Translations under genes and position numbers: made by a program
Notes under the pieces: model-generated
The model's input: the letters and a program-made list of their open reading frames with translations, nothing else
Told to the model about the DNA's origin: nothing
The model's database searches: none
NCBI GenBank assembly: GCA_024401225.1
Contig: JAKSLM010000014.1
Coordinates: 1 to 57,360 of the forward strand
Source: Bacteroidaceae bacterium
Lineage (GTDB): Bacteria; Bacteroidota; Bacteroidia; Bacteroidales; Bacteroidaceae
Length of the DNA: 57,360 nucleotides
Direction of reading: 5' to 3'
Shown here: piece after piece, positions 1 to 7,356 of the stretch
Position numbering within the stretch: position 1 is the stretch's first letter
Layout: every line of letters begins with the position of its first letter

Positions 1-28
1 TTGATGTCATTGTTTTTGTTTGACGCTG

Positions 29-36
29 CAAAGGTA
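29..36 (-). promoter_or_regulatory. -7 box of a leftward promoter
   Basis: CAAAGGTA on the plus strand reads TACCTTTG on the minus strand, the Bacteroidota -7 consensus. It would drive a gene beyond the left edge of the window. Confidence 0.5.
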
Positions 37-435
37 CGGACTTTTCACAGGGTGCAGCGTGTTCGTTGTGAAAACCAAACGTACAAATTGTGAACTTCAC
101 ATCATGTCCGCATCTTTCACGAAATGTACGTGTTTTGGGCATAGCATCAGCCGTTTTAGAGCCGTTTTTTGGCGTCAGTGGTTTTTTATAGTGATGTTTT
201 GAAATTTTTTACAAGAGGATAATATGCTAATATATAGCAGATTGCGTGTTTTATAGCTTGTTTTTTCACGTTTTCCTTTAAAACTCTTTAAACGCCTACG
301 CGTAGTAAAGGGTTTTTAGATATAAAGTATATAAAATAAAGGAATAACAGGGTATACTACTATAGACCACCAAGTTACGTGACGGTGTTTTTTCTCAGTT
401 TGCCACTAAAAAAATCACTACCCCTCTCAAACGCT

Positions 436-494
436 CAACTCCTTGCAAGGATTCAGTCGAACCATTGCAAGGAGTTGGGCTAATGATTGCAAGG
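436..494. repeat. TTGCAAGGAGTT-type inverted repeat
   Basis: CAACTCCTTGCAA (436-448) is followed after 16 bases by its exact complement TTGCAAGGAGTTG (465-477), then by a third, partial copy TTGCAAGGACA (about 484-494). The same motif forms an array at 21180-21264 after another gene. Confidence 0.75.
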
Positions 495-566
495 ACATGC
501 CCTGCGTCTTACTACGAAGTAAGAAGTAATTAGTAAGAAGTATGAAGTAAGAAAAACGTCCTTACT

Positions 567-1931
567 TCACGGCTTTTGCCTTTGCATGTTTTTCTTGCGA
601 AAGTTTACTGCAAACATGACAATGGCAGTAAGCAATTCGGCAAGAGGCAGGGCAAGCCACAGGCCTGACACTCCGATAAGCATGGGAAGGATGATGAAGC
701 ATGGGATGGACAGGACGAATCCCCTGAGAAGGGTGAAGAGGGTTGCCTGGCGTGCTGCCTCTATGCTCTGCAGATAGCCTATGTACATCACATTGACTGC
801 TATGACCAGAAAGGCTGGCGAATAGAGGGGGAGTCCCTCACGGCACAGCTGGTAGGCTGTACATCTGGTGTCGAGGAAGGTGGCGGCTACGAAGTCGGAT
901 CCCAGGCACATGATGATCATACCTGCCAATCCGCTTATCAGGGCTGTACGCAATGCAAGGCGGCGAGCATCGGCAAGGCGCTCCCCATTGCCCGCACCAT
1001 AGGCGAAGCTCATGATGGGCTGCATGCTGTTGGCGATGGCATTTCCGATCATGAACACGATAGGCAGGCAGTAGCATGCCACGCTATAGGCTGCAACGCC
1101 ATCCTCGCCAAGGTAGTGGATGAACACGTAGTTGCCTACGATGAGGATGGACGATATGGCCAGTTCGCCGAGCAGTCCCGACACGCCTATACGCATCTGG
1201 TACACGAGGTTGCGCAGGGTGAGGCGCAGGCTGGTCATGGTGAGCTTGATGCGCTGGAAATGCACCTTCTCAAGATGGGTGAGTATGAACCACATCAATG
1301 GGATGTTGCCGAGCGAGAAGGCTGTGCTTGTGGCTATGGCAGCTCCCTCAAGCCCCATGTGAAGGGGGAAGATGAGGATGTAGTCGAGCAGCATGTTGAG
1401 TCCTGCCATGCCGCAGTTGATGAGCATGGCAAACTTAGGATGCCCATCGAGGCGAACCATGAACATGGCTGTCATGCCGAACAGGTTGAATGGCACCATC
1501 AGGGCTATCCACTTCATATAGGAACAGGCAAGCGGCACCAGTGCCTCGCTGCATCCGAACAGCAGGCACAACTCGCGTTGGAAGGTGTAGATGAGGACTC
1601 CAAGTACGATGCCGATGAGCACCGACACTCCCACGCCCTGCGTGAGGTTGATGTTGGCAGCATGAGCATTGCCCTTGGCAAGATGGATGCTTGCCACCAC
1701 GCTGCTGCCTATGCCGAACATGAGGCCAATGGCTCCCATAACCATGAAGAGGGGAGCGACGATATTGACTGCTGCCAATGCGTCACTTCCCACTCCATGG
1801 CCTACGAAGGCCCCATCAGTTATGTTGAGCACCACCATCGACACCATGCCTATCAGGGTAGGAAAGAACATGTGCCGAAAGAGGCTGCCTACGGGTTCCT
1901 TGGCGAAATCGAGCGAATCGCGGTTACTCAT
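567..1931 (-). CDS. MATE family efflux transporter
   Basis: Predicted 454-aa inner-membrane protein with about twelve hydrophobic segments, the usual MATE size. It resembles the MATE/polysaccharide-export superfamily, which exchanges cations for drugs or metabolites. The N-terminus has the typical layout of a short polar stretch, then a GxxVxMVVLNITDGAFVG-like first helix. The substrate cannot be read from sequence. The start codon overlaps the stop of the upstream SDR gene by one base (TAATG), so the two are almost certainly one transcript with coupled translation. Why a dehydrogenase and an exporter are paired is not evident. Good confidence in the family, low in the substrate. Confidence 0.88.
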   Translation of the reverse strand: MSNRDSLDFAKEPVGSLFRHMFFPTLIGMVSMVVLNITDGAFVGHGVGSDALAAVNIVAPLFMVMGAIGLMFGIGSSVVASIHLAKGNAHAANINLTQGVGVSVLIGIVLGVLIYTFQRELCLLFGCSEALVPLACSYMKWIALMVPFNLFGMTAMFMVRLDGHPKFAMLINCGMAGLNMLLDYILIFPLHMGLEGAAIATSTAFSLGNIPLMWFILTHLEKVHFQRIKLTMTSLRLTLRNLVYQMRIGVSGLLGELAISSILIVGNYVFIHYLGEDGVAAYSVACYCLPIVFMIGNAIANSMQPIMSFAYGAGNGERLADARRLALRTALISGLAGMIIMCLGSDFVAATFLDTRCTAYQLCREGLPLYSPAFLVIAVNVMYIGYLQSIEAARQATLFTLLRGFVLSIPCFIILPMLIGVSGLWLALPLAELLTAIVMFAVNFRKKNMQRQKP

Positions 1932-2734
1932 TATTTAGGTTGCTTGCCGATGTATGCAAGGATACCACCATCGACATAGAGCACATGACCATTGACTGCA
2001 TCCGATGCCTTTGAAGCAAGGAACACGGCTGGACCTCCGAGCTCGGAAGGATCGAGCCAACGGCCTGCAGGTGTCTTGGCACAGATGAACGAATCGAATG
2101 GATGACGGCTGCCATCAGCCTGGCGCTCACGGAGAGGTGCTGTCTGTGGAGTAGCGATGTAGCCAGGGCCGATACCGTTACACTGGATGTTGTACTCGCC
2201 GTACTCAGAACAGATGTTGCGGGTGAGCATCTTCAGACCTCCCTTGGCTGCTGCATAGGCAGACACGGTCTCACGGCCAAGCTCTGACATCATCGAACAG
2301 ATGTTGATGATCTTGCCCTCCTTGCGTTCCATCATCTCAGGAAGTACGGCTGAAGAACAGATGTATGGTGCCACGAGGTCGATGTCGATGACCTGCTGGA
2401 ACTCTGAGCGCTTCATCTCGTGCATTGGGATGCGCTTGATGATGCCTGCATTGTTGACGAGGATGTCGATCTGGCCTACCTCGGCATGGATCTTGTCGAC
2501 GAGAGCCTTGACGCCCTCTTCATCAGTAACGTCGCACACATAGCCCTTCACGTTGGTGATGCCTGCTTCCTTATAGTTTGCGAGACCACGCTCAAGGGCT
2601 GCCTCGTTGATGTCGTTGAAGATAATCATGTTGGCACCTGCCTCAACAAATGCCTTTGCAATATTGAAACCGATTCCGTACGAAGCGCCTGTGATCCAAG
2701 CGTTCTTGCCTTCAAGTGAAAATGGATTTGCCAT
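1931..2734 (-). CDS. SDR dehydrogenase, gluconate 5-dehydrogenase-like
   Basis: Classical short-chain dehydrogenase of 267 aa. Visible features are the NAD(P)-binding motif GASYGIG (residues about 16-22), NNAG near 91, a catalytic Ser in ICSMMSELG, the YAAAK pair (Tyr, Lys) near 160 and a PGYI segment after it. Closest family by eye is gluconate 5-dehydrogenase/KduD, which interconverts keto-sugar acids in hexuronate use. No uronate genes (kduI, uxaC) are adjacent, so the substrate is open. It is the first gene of a two-gene unit with the MATE transporter. A -7 box lies 48 bases upstream of the start. Confidence 0.85.
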   Translation of the reverse strand: MANPFSLEGKNAWITGASYGIGFNIAKAFVEAGANMIIFNDINEAALERGLANYKEAGITNVKGYVCDVTDEEGVKALVDKIHAEVGQIDILVNNAGIIKRIPMHEMKRSEFQQVIDIDLVAPYICSSAVLPEMMERKEGKIINICSMMSELGRETVSAYAAAKGGLKMLTRNICSEYGEYNIQCNGIGPGYIATPQTAPLRERQADGSRHPFDSFICAKTPAGRWLDPSELGGPAVFLASKASDAVNGHVLYVDGGILAYIGKQPK

Positions 2735-2781
2735 AATAGTTTTTTTTCTGATTAATTGGTTTGTTAGTATTAATTAGCGTG

Positions 2782-2789
2782 CAAATATA
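2782..2789 (-). promoter_or_regulatory. -7 box for the SDR-MATE unit
   Basis: CAAATATA reads TATATTTG on the minus strand, a good TAnnTTTG match, about 48 bases before the SDR start codon. Confidence 0.6.
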
Positions 2790-2803
2790 ATACAATTAAT
2801 TAA

Positions 2804-2831
2804 GAATTAAGAATTAGGAATTAAGAATTTT
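2804..2831. repeat. heptamer tract GAATTAA/GAATTAG
   Basis: Four consecutive heptamers GAATTAA, GAATTAG, GAATTAA, GAATTTT. The stop codon and last codons of dusB lie inside the tract. Related heptamer tracts occur at 3965-3998, 22219-22279, 44171-44240 and 46732-46787. Confidence 0.75.
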
Positions 2832-3903
2832 GAGAAAACAGGATAATTTTTTCCTTTGCCTCGTCGAGAAGGGCGAAAAGCTGCTCCTGCGTTTCTGCCT
2901 GAAGGATGCTGATGCGAGTGTGGCGGAAGTCGGGAATGCCCTTGAACAGGGGGCAGTTGGCAAGGTGGCGGCGCACATGGATGATGCCTCCCAGTTCGGT
3001 ACGCTTGCGCTCCTTCAGTTCGTTGTCGCCACGCAGACTGTATTCGACCGATTTCTGCACCTGACGCCTCAGCACGTCGAACTTCCAGTCGAGCGTCATG
3101 CTGTCATCGTGCACTCCGGTGTCGAGATACGACCTGACATCCTTGAACAGCCATGGCTGGCCGAACGTGGCACGACCTATCATCACCGCATCGACACCAT
3201 ACTGGCTGAAGCACTCCTTGGCACGCTCGGCTGTGGTGATGTCGCCATTGCCGATGATAGGGATCGACATGCGTGGATTGTTTTTCACCTCACCGATGAG
3301 TGTCCAGTCGGCCTCACCCTGGTACATCTGGCTTCGGGTGCGTCCATGGATGGTAAGAGCCTTGATGCCGCAGTCCTGCAAGCGCTCGGCAAGTTCGACG
3401 ATGTACGGCCGGCCGACAGGAGCATCGGGCAGGAAGTTGCGGGCATCGTACATGGTCGGCACATCCCATCCGAGGCGTGTCTTCACGGTGACCGGGATGC
3501 TGACTGCCTTGACCACCTCGCGGGTGATGTCGAGCATCAGTTCTGGAGTACGCAGCATGCCCGACCCTGCACCCTTGCCGGCAATCTTCTTCACCGGGCA
3601 ACCGAAGTTGATGTCAAGAATGTCAGGATGAGCCTCACTCTCCACTATCTTAGCAGCTTCGACCATCGAAGGCACATCGCGGCCATATATCTGAATGGCT
3701 ACGGGACGCTCACGCTCATCGATCTTCATCTTCTCAAACTGTCGCCCCACATTGCGTATCAAAGCATCGGCACTCACGAACTCGGAATACACCATCGATG
3801 CGCCGAACTCCTTGCACAGGAGACGGAACGCCTGATCGGTCACATCCTCCATCGGTGCCAGCATGACCGGCTGGCGGCCTAAGTCTATATCTGCTATCTT
3901 CAT
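2821..3903 (-). CDS. dusB: tRNA-dihydrouridine synthase
   Basis: FMN-dependent reductase that converts uridine to dihydrouridine in the tRNA D-loop; cytoplasmic. It shows the Dus layout: APMEDVTDQAFR near the N-terminus, NFGCPVKKIAGKGAGSG with the catalytic Cys, VTVKTRLGWD, ALTIHGRTRSQMYQG and a GNGDI/MIGRATFG FMN-phosphate site, then the helical C-terminal domain. I use the start at 3903 (MKIADIDLG, 360 aa): the alternative ATG at 3933 lies only about 19 bases from the -7 box and adds residues not typical of the family. The final residues FSQNS and the stop are made of the heptamer repeat, so the extreme C-terminus may be recent. Confidence 0.93.
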   Translation of the reverse strand: MKIADIDLGRQPVMLAPMEDVTDQAFRLLCKEFGASMVYSEFVSADALIRNVGRQFEKMKIDERERPVAIQIYGRDVPSMVEAAKIVESEAHPDILDINFGCPVKKIAGKGAGSGMLRTPELMLDITREVVKAVSIPVTVKTRLGWDVPTMYDARNFLPDAPVGRPYIVELAERLQDCGIKALTIHGRTRSQMYQGEADWTLIGEVKNNPRMSIPIIGNGDITTAERAKECFSQYGVDAVMIGRATFGQPWLFKDVRSYLDTGVHDDSMTLDWKFDVLRRQVQKSVEYSLRGDNELKERKRTELGGIIHVRRHLANCPLFKGIPDFRHTRISILQAETQEQLFALLDEAKEKIILFSQNS

Positions 3904-3951
3904 TTTATAAATTAAGGTGTGATTTGTTATCAATTGCCACTAATTGTTACG

Positions 3952-3959
3952 CAAAGGTA
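3952..3959 (-). promoter_or_regulatory. -7 box for dusB
   Basis: CAAAGGTA, i.e. TACCTTTG on the minus strand, about 49 bases before the chosen dusB start. Confidence 0.65.
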
Positions 3960-3964
3960 CTAAT

Positions 3965-3998
3965 AATTATGATTTATGATTTATGTTTTATGATTTTT
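3965..3998. repeat. heptamer tract GATTTAT
   Basis: AATTAT followed by GATTTAT, GATTTAT, GTTTTAT and GATTTTT, sitting between the divergent dusB and chromate-transporter promoters. Confidence 0.65.
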
Positions 3999-4001
3999 TA
4001 G

Positions 4002-4009
4002 TAACTTTG
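4002..4009 (+). promoter_or_regulatory. -7 box for the 4105-9308 operon
   Basis: TAACTTTG matches TAnnTTTG. The next genes run without a clear internal promoter to the helicase at 9308. Confidence 0.6.
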
Positions 4010-4036
4010 CACGAATTCTTGATAAAGAAAAGGAAA

Positions 4037-4108
4037 ATGAAGTTACGTTTTTTGGACAATTGCCTTCAATCAACGGACAATTGCCTCTCATTAAACGCCT
4101 ACAAATGA
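4037..4108 (+). CDS. possible 23-residue leader ORF
   Basis: A short frame starts with ATG about 28 bases after the -7 box and ends in a TGA that overlaps the ATG of the chromate-transporter gene (ATGA, 4105-4108). It contains a direct repeat GGACAATTGCCT (from 4054 and 4076). The overlap would suit translational coupling, but a frame this short can arise by chance and no codon bias can be judged. Confidence 0.25.
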   Translation: MKLRFLDNCLQSTDNCLSLNAYK

Positions 4109-4638
4109 ATATATATACTGATCTGTTTATTACTTTTTCCAAGATAGGCGGATTCACCCTCGGTGGCGGCTATGCTATGGTGCCTGTGATGGAAAAGGAA
4201 ATTGTAGACAATAAGAAATGGCTTACGAAGGAGGAATTCATGGATATCCTCGTTGTGGCACAATCGACTCCAGGACTATTTGCCATCGATATGGCATCGC
4301 ATATCGGCTACAAGTACAAGGGTACGCTGGGCGGCATCGTGTCGGCACTTGCCGTGGCTTTCCCATCCATCGTGTGCATACTGCTCATAGCCATGTTCTT
4401 CCAGACATTCAAGGACAATGTATACGTGGAGAAGTTCTTCATGGGCGTGCGTCCTGCCGTCGTGGCGCTGATTCTCGTACCATGTTTCAGCATGGCACGA
4501 TCGGCAAAGCTCAACAAGCACAACTGCTGGATACCACTGGTATGCGCCCTGCTCATCTGCGCCTTCGGCGTCAGCCCAATATGGTGTATTCTCGGTGCAG
4601 CCCTGCTGGGTGCCGCAATCGGTAAAATGACTAAATAA
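4105..4638 (+). CDS. chrA: chromate transporter family protein, first half-size subunit
   Basis: 177-aa membrane protein of the CHR family, short (one-domain) type. It has the GG-rich first helix motif FTLGGGYAMVPVME, then WLTKEEFMDILVVAQSTPGLFAIDMASHIGYK, matching the conserved FxxxxxxxQxxPGP region of ChrA, and further hydrophobic segments. Short CHR proteins normally come as two adjacent genes forming an antiparallel pair; the partner follows 9 bases later. The ATG at 4105 is chosen over an in-frame TTG at 4060, which would add 15 polar residues. Known members export chromate; the natural substrate in gut-type bacteria is unclear. Confidence 0.85.
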   Translation: MNIYTDLFITFSKIGGFTLGGGYAMVPVMEKEIVDNKKWLTKEEFMDILVVAQSTPGLFAIDMASHIGYKYKGTLGGIVSALAVAFPSIVCILLIAMFFQTFKDNVYVEKFFMGVRPAVVALILVPCFSMARSAKLNKHNCWIPLVCALLICAFGVSPIWCILGAALLGAAIGKMTK

Positions 4639-4647
4639 TACTGTAGC

Positions 4648-5223
4648 ATGCTGATATTACTGAAACTGTTCATCACATTCACCAAGATAGGCATATTCAA
4701 CTTCGGAGGAGGATATGCCATGCTCTCGCTCATTCAGGACGAGGTGGTGCACAAGAACCATTGGCTCACGACGGCCGAGTTTACCGACATCGTTGCCATC
4801 AGCCAGTCCACACCGGGCCCGATAGGCATCAACTGTGCCACCTACACCGGCTATACTGCCGTAGTGAACGAGGGATTGCCTGCATGGGTGGGAGTGATCG
4901 GCGCTCTCATCGCCAGCCTCAGCATCATGTGGCTGCCGTTCATACTGATGATAGCCATAAGCCGCTATCTGATCAAGAACAAGGATTCACGCCACGTCAA
5001 GAGCATATTCGCCATGCTTCGCCCTGCCATAGTGGGGTTGCTCGCTGCTGCAGCCATCATGCTCATGTCGGTCGAGAACTTTGGCAGCCCAAGCCAGAAC
5101 ACATTCGTATTCATCGTGAGCATCATCATATTCCTCTTCGCATTCATCGGCACCCGCCTGTTCAAGGTTCACCCGATACTGATGATCCTACTATGCGGCG
5201 TTGCAGGACTACTGATTTACTAA
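4648..5223 (+). CDS. chromate transporter family protein, second half-size subunit
   Basis: 191-aa paralogue of the preceding gene with the same N-terminal pattern (FTKIGIFNFGGGYAMLSLIQDE, then WLTTAEFTDIVAISQSTPGPIGINCATYTGY). The QSTPGP motif is intact. It has about six hydrophobic segments. With its neighbour it likely forms the two-chain equivalent of a full ChrA. The gap to the first gene is 9 bases and to the peptidase ORF 42 bases, so all are probably co-transcribed. Confidence 0.85.
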   Translation: MLILLKLFITFTKIGIFNFGGGYAMLSLIQDEVVHKNHWLTTAEFTDIVAISQSTPGPIGINCATYTGYTAVVNEGLPAWVGVIGALIASLSIMWLPFILMIAISRYLIKNKDSRHVKSIFAMLRPAIVGLLAAAAIMLMSVENFGSPSQNTFVFIVSIIIFLFAFIGTRLFKVHPILMILLCGVAGLLIY

Positions 5224-5265
5224 TTTCCACCACCGTAGAAGGAAGCATTTTTTTTACAAAGTGAG

Positions 5266-5904
5266 ATGAAGGAGATATTCAACACCTTTACATTACCCTC
5301 AGGCATGCGTGTCATCCACGTGTCGTCGCCCACTCAGGTGGCTTACTGCGGCATCAGCATCGATGCTGGCACTCGCGACGAACTAGACACCGAGCAAGGC
5401 ATGGCACACTTCTGCGAGCACATGATGTTCAAAGGCACGGAGCACCGAAAGGCTTGCCACATCATCAACAGGATGGAATCGGTGGGCGGCGACCTCAATG
5501 CCTACACCAACAAGGAGGAGACTGTGGTCTACTCCGCATTCATGAAGGAGCATCTGCCACGCGCCGTCGAACTCATCTACGATGTCGTGTTTCACAGCGT
5601 CTATCCTCAGCACGAGATGGACAAGGAGGCAGAGGTGATCATCGATGAGATTGAGAGCTACAACGATTCGCCAGTTGACCTGATATTCGACCGCTTCGAG
5701 AACATCATCTACGGAGGCAAGGATCTTGGTCACGACATTCTGGGCCGTGCAGAGGATGTGCGCCGATTCACCAGCGAGGATGCAAAGGCATTCACCGACC
5801 GACTCTACAAGCCAGAGAAGATGATCATGTTTGTGATGGGCGACTACGATTTCAAATACGTAAAAAGGACAATAGAACGATATGCGAACGATAATAGAAG
5901 ATAG
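5266..5904 (+). CDS. M16 zinc peptidase, N-terminal part (broken gene)
   Basis: 212-aa ORF matching the N-terminal half of an M16B peptidase. It contains the inverted zinc motif HFCEH (residues about 46-50), the GGDLNAYTNKEETVVYS segment, and the downstream EVIIDEIESY stretch with the third ligand Glu. Its frame ends at TAG 5902-5904 in the linker before the second half, which continues in the +1 frame from 5882. An intact M16 half-pair is normally one chain of about 410 aa. The linker is also shorter than I would expect, so a small out-of-frame deletion is likely. Zinc residues are intact, so a two-chain enzyme cannot be excluded. Confidence 0.8.
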   Translation: MKEIFNTFTLPSGMRVIHVSSPTQVAYCGISIDAGTRDELDTEQGMAHFCEHMMFKGTEHRKACHIINRMESVGGDLNAYTNKEETVVYSAFMKEHLPRAVELIYDVVFHSVYPQHEMDKEAEVIIDEIESYNDSPVDLIFDRFENIIYGGKDLGHDILGRAEDVRRFTSEDAKAFTDRLYKPEKMIMFVMGDYDFKYVKRTIERYANDNRR

Positions 5905-6430
5905 AGGCACCCACCAGGCTCATGTGATGATAGGGTGTGCAGCCTACGGATCGAAGGACGATCGCCGCATCGCACTCTATTTCCTCAACAACATACTGGG
6001 CGGTCCGGGCATGAACTCACGCCTCAACATTGCCCTGCGCGAAAAGCGAGGACTGGTATACACCGTCGAGAGCAGCCTGACCAACTACACCGACACCAGC
6101 ACATGGGCAATATACTTCGGTTGCGACCCTGAGGATGTGGACCGCTGCTGCAAGATAGTACGTAAGGAACTCGACCGACTGATGGAGAAACCGCTTACAC
6201 CATCGCAGTTCCAGTCGGCCATGAAGCAGATAAAAGGACAGATAGGCGTGGCTTGCGACAACTTCGAGAACTACATACTCGACACCGCAAAGGCATTCCT
6301 GCATTACAATAAGTTTGAAGGCATGGAGGACACCTTTGCCCACCTCGAAAGCCTCACTCCCGAAAAGCTCCAAAAGGTAGCGCAGGAGATTTTTGACGAC
6401 AACAACCTGACAACACTTATATTCAAATGA
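5882..6430 (+). CDS. M16 zinc peptidase, C-terminal part (broken gene)
   Basis: 182-aa ORF holding the second M16 half: THQAHVMIG, the glycine-rich NNILGGPGMNSRLN segment, the paired Arg and Tyr of LREKRGLVYTVES, and the C-terminal helices. The ATG at 5882 lies 23 bases inside the N-terminal ORF. An in-frame TAG at 5873-5875 blocks extension further upstream, so continuation with the first half must occur between 5873 and 5904. Re-initiation at 5882 is possible. The last bases overlap the kinase start (ATGA at 6427-6430). Confidence 0.75.
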   Translation: MRTIIEDRGTHQAHVMIGCAAYGSKDDRRIALYFLNNILGGPGMNSRLNIALREKRGLVYTVESSLTNYTDTSTWAIYFGCDPEDVDRCCKIVRKELDRLMEKPLTPSQFQSAMKQIKGQIGVACDNFENYILDTAKAFLHYNKFEGMEDTFAHLESLTPEKLQKVAQEIFDDNNLTTLIFK

Positions 6431-7356
6431 GAAAGATAATAGGAATCGGTGAAACGATTCTCGACATAATATTCAAGAACGAGCAACCTACGGCAGCCGT
6501 GCCAGGAGGAAGCGTGTTCAACGGCATCATCTCGCTGGGACGCCTCGGCCTCAACGTAGGCATGATCACAGAGACAGGCAACGACAAGGTAGGTGGCATC
6601 ATCAAGCGATTCATGAAGGACAACGGAGTGGACGACTCAGCCGTATGCATGTACAGCGACGGACGCACAGCCATCTCGCTTGCCTACCTCAACGACAAGA
6701 ACGATGCCGAGTACACTTTCTACAAGGACTATCCAAAGGCTCGCCTCGATGTCGAGTGGCCTACAATAGAGAAGGACGACATCATCATGATGGGATCATA
6801 CTTCGTGCTCAACCCCGTGCTTCGCGACAAGACAAAGGAGTTTCTCGACTATGCACGCAAGCAGGGAGCATTCATCTACTACGACATCAATTTCCGTTCC
6901 ACTCATGCCAACGAAGCCATCAAGCTTTACTCTACCATCCTCGAGAACTTCGAATATGCTGACATAGTACGCGGATCGACCGAGGACTTCTACAACATGT
7001 TCGGCATCTCCGACCCGGAGAAAGCATACCGCCAGGAAGTATCATTCTACTGCAAGCGCATGCTCTGCACCGATGCCGATGGCGACATACGCCTCTTCTC
7101 CCCTACTGCGACTAAACATTATAAGGTAAATAAGATAGAAACCGTGTCGACCATCGGAGCAGGCGACAACTTCAATGCTGGATGCGTATACGGTATAGTA
7201 AAGAACCACGTGATGCGAGACGACCTTGACACACTCGACGAGGCTATATGGGACGACATAGTCCGTACTGGTCAGGACCTTGCAGCACAGGTTTGCCAAA
7301 GTTTTAATAACTCCATCAGCAAGCAGTTTGCTGAGCAATACAAAACAAACATTTGA
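6427..7356 (+). CDS. PfkB-family sugar kinase
   Basis: 309-aa ribokinase/fructokinase-type kinase. Visible are the N-terminal GETILDIIF and PGGSVFNGIISLGRLG substrate motif, YYDINFRSTH in the central part, and the C-terminal anion hole and catalytic base in TIGAGDNFNAG. It phosphorylates a sugar or nucleoside with ATP; fructokinase is the likeliest role but the substrate cannot be fixed. Its ATG overlaps the upstream stop (ATGA), and its own TGA overlaps the helicase start (TTGA), so three consecutive genes are translationally linked. Confidence 0.88.
   Translation: MRKIIGIGETILDIIFKNEQPTAAVPGGSVFNGIISLGRLGLNVGMITETGNDKVGGIIKRFMKDNGVDDSAVCMYSDGRTAISLAYLNDKNDAEYTFYKDYPKARLDVEWPTIEKDDIIMMGSYFVLNPVLRDKTKEFLDYARKQGAFIYYDINFRSTHANEAIKLYSTILENFEYADIVRGSTEDFYNMFGISDPEKAYRQEVSFYCKRMLCTDADGDIRLFSPTATKHYKVNKIETVSTIGAGDNFNAGCVYGIVKNHVMRDDLDTLDEAIWDDIVRTGQDLAAQVCQSFNNSISKQFAEQYKTNI

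Larger units (their letters stand above)
1..566. other. gene-free stretch with repeats
   Basis: No convincing gene is visible; the short open frames lack family features and overlap promoter or repeat sequence. The stretch holds a leftward promoter near 29-36, a palindrome CTACGCGTAG at 297-306, a TTGCAAGGAGTT-type inverted repeat at 436-494, and a GAAGTAAG-rich tract at about 513-570. In that tract TGAAGTAAG (543-551) and CTTACTTCA (561-569) can pair across the stop codon of the MATE gene and may contribute to its 3' end. Confidence 0.6.

Noticed and set aside
20-202. 60-codon ORF at the left edge
   Set aside because: Starts within the leftward promoter and shows no coding features.
1116-1979. 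287-codon open frame on the plus strand across the MATE gene
   Set aside because: Antisense to a clear membrane transporter; His/Glu-rich composition is what a hydrophobic gene gives on the opposite strand.
2830-3882. 350-codon open frame on the plus strand across dusB
   Set aside because: Antisense shadow of dusB, which has all Dus motifs and its own promoter.
5866-5904. Programmed +1 frameshift signal joining the M16 halves
   Set aside because: The A-rich run GTAAAAAGG lies before the in-frame stop at 5873-5875 and is not a known +1 slip site; a deletion or re-initiation explains the data better.
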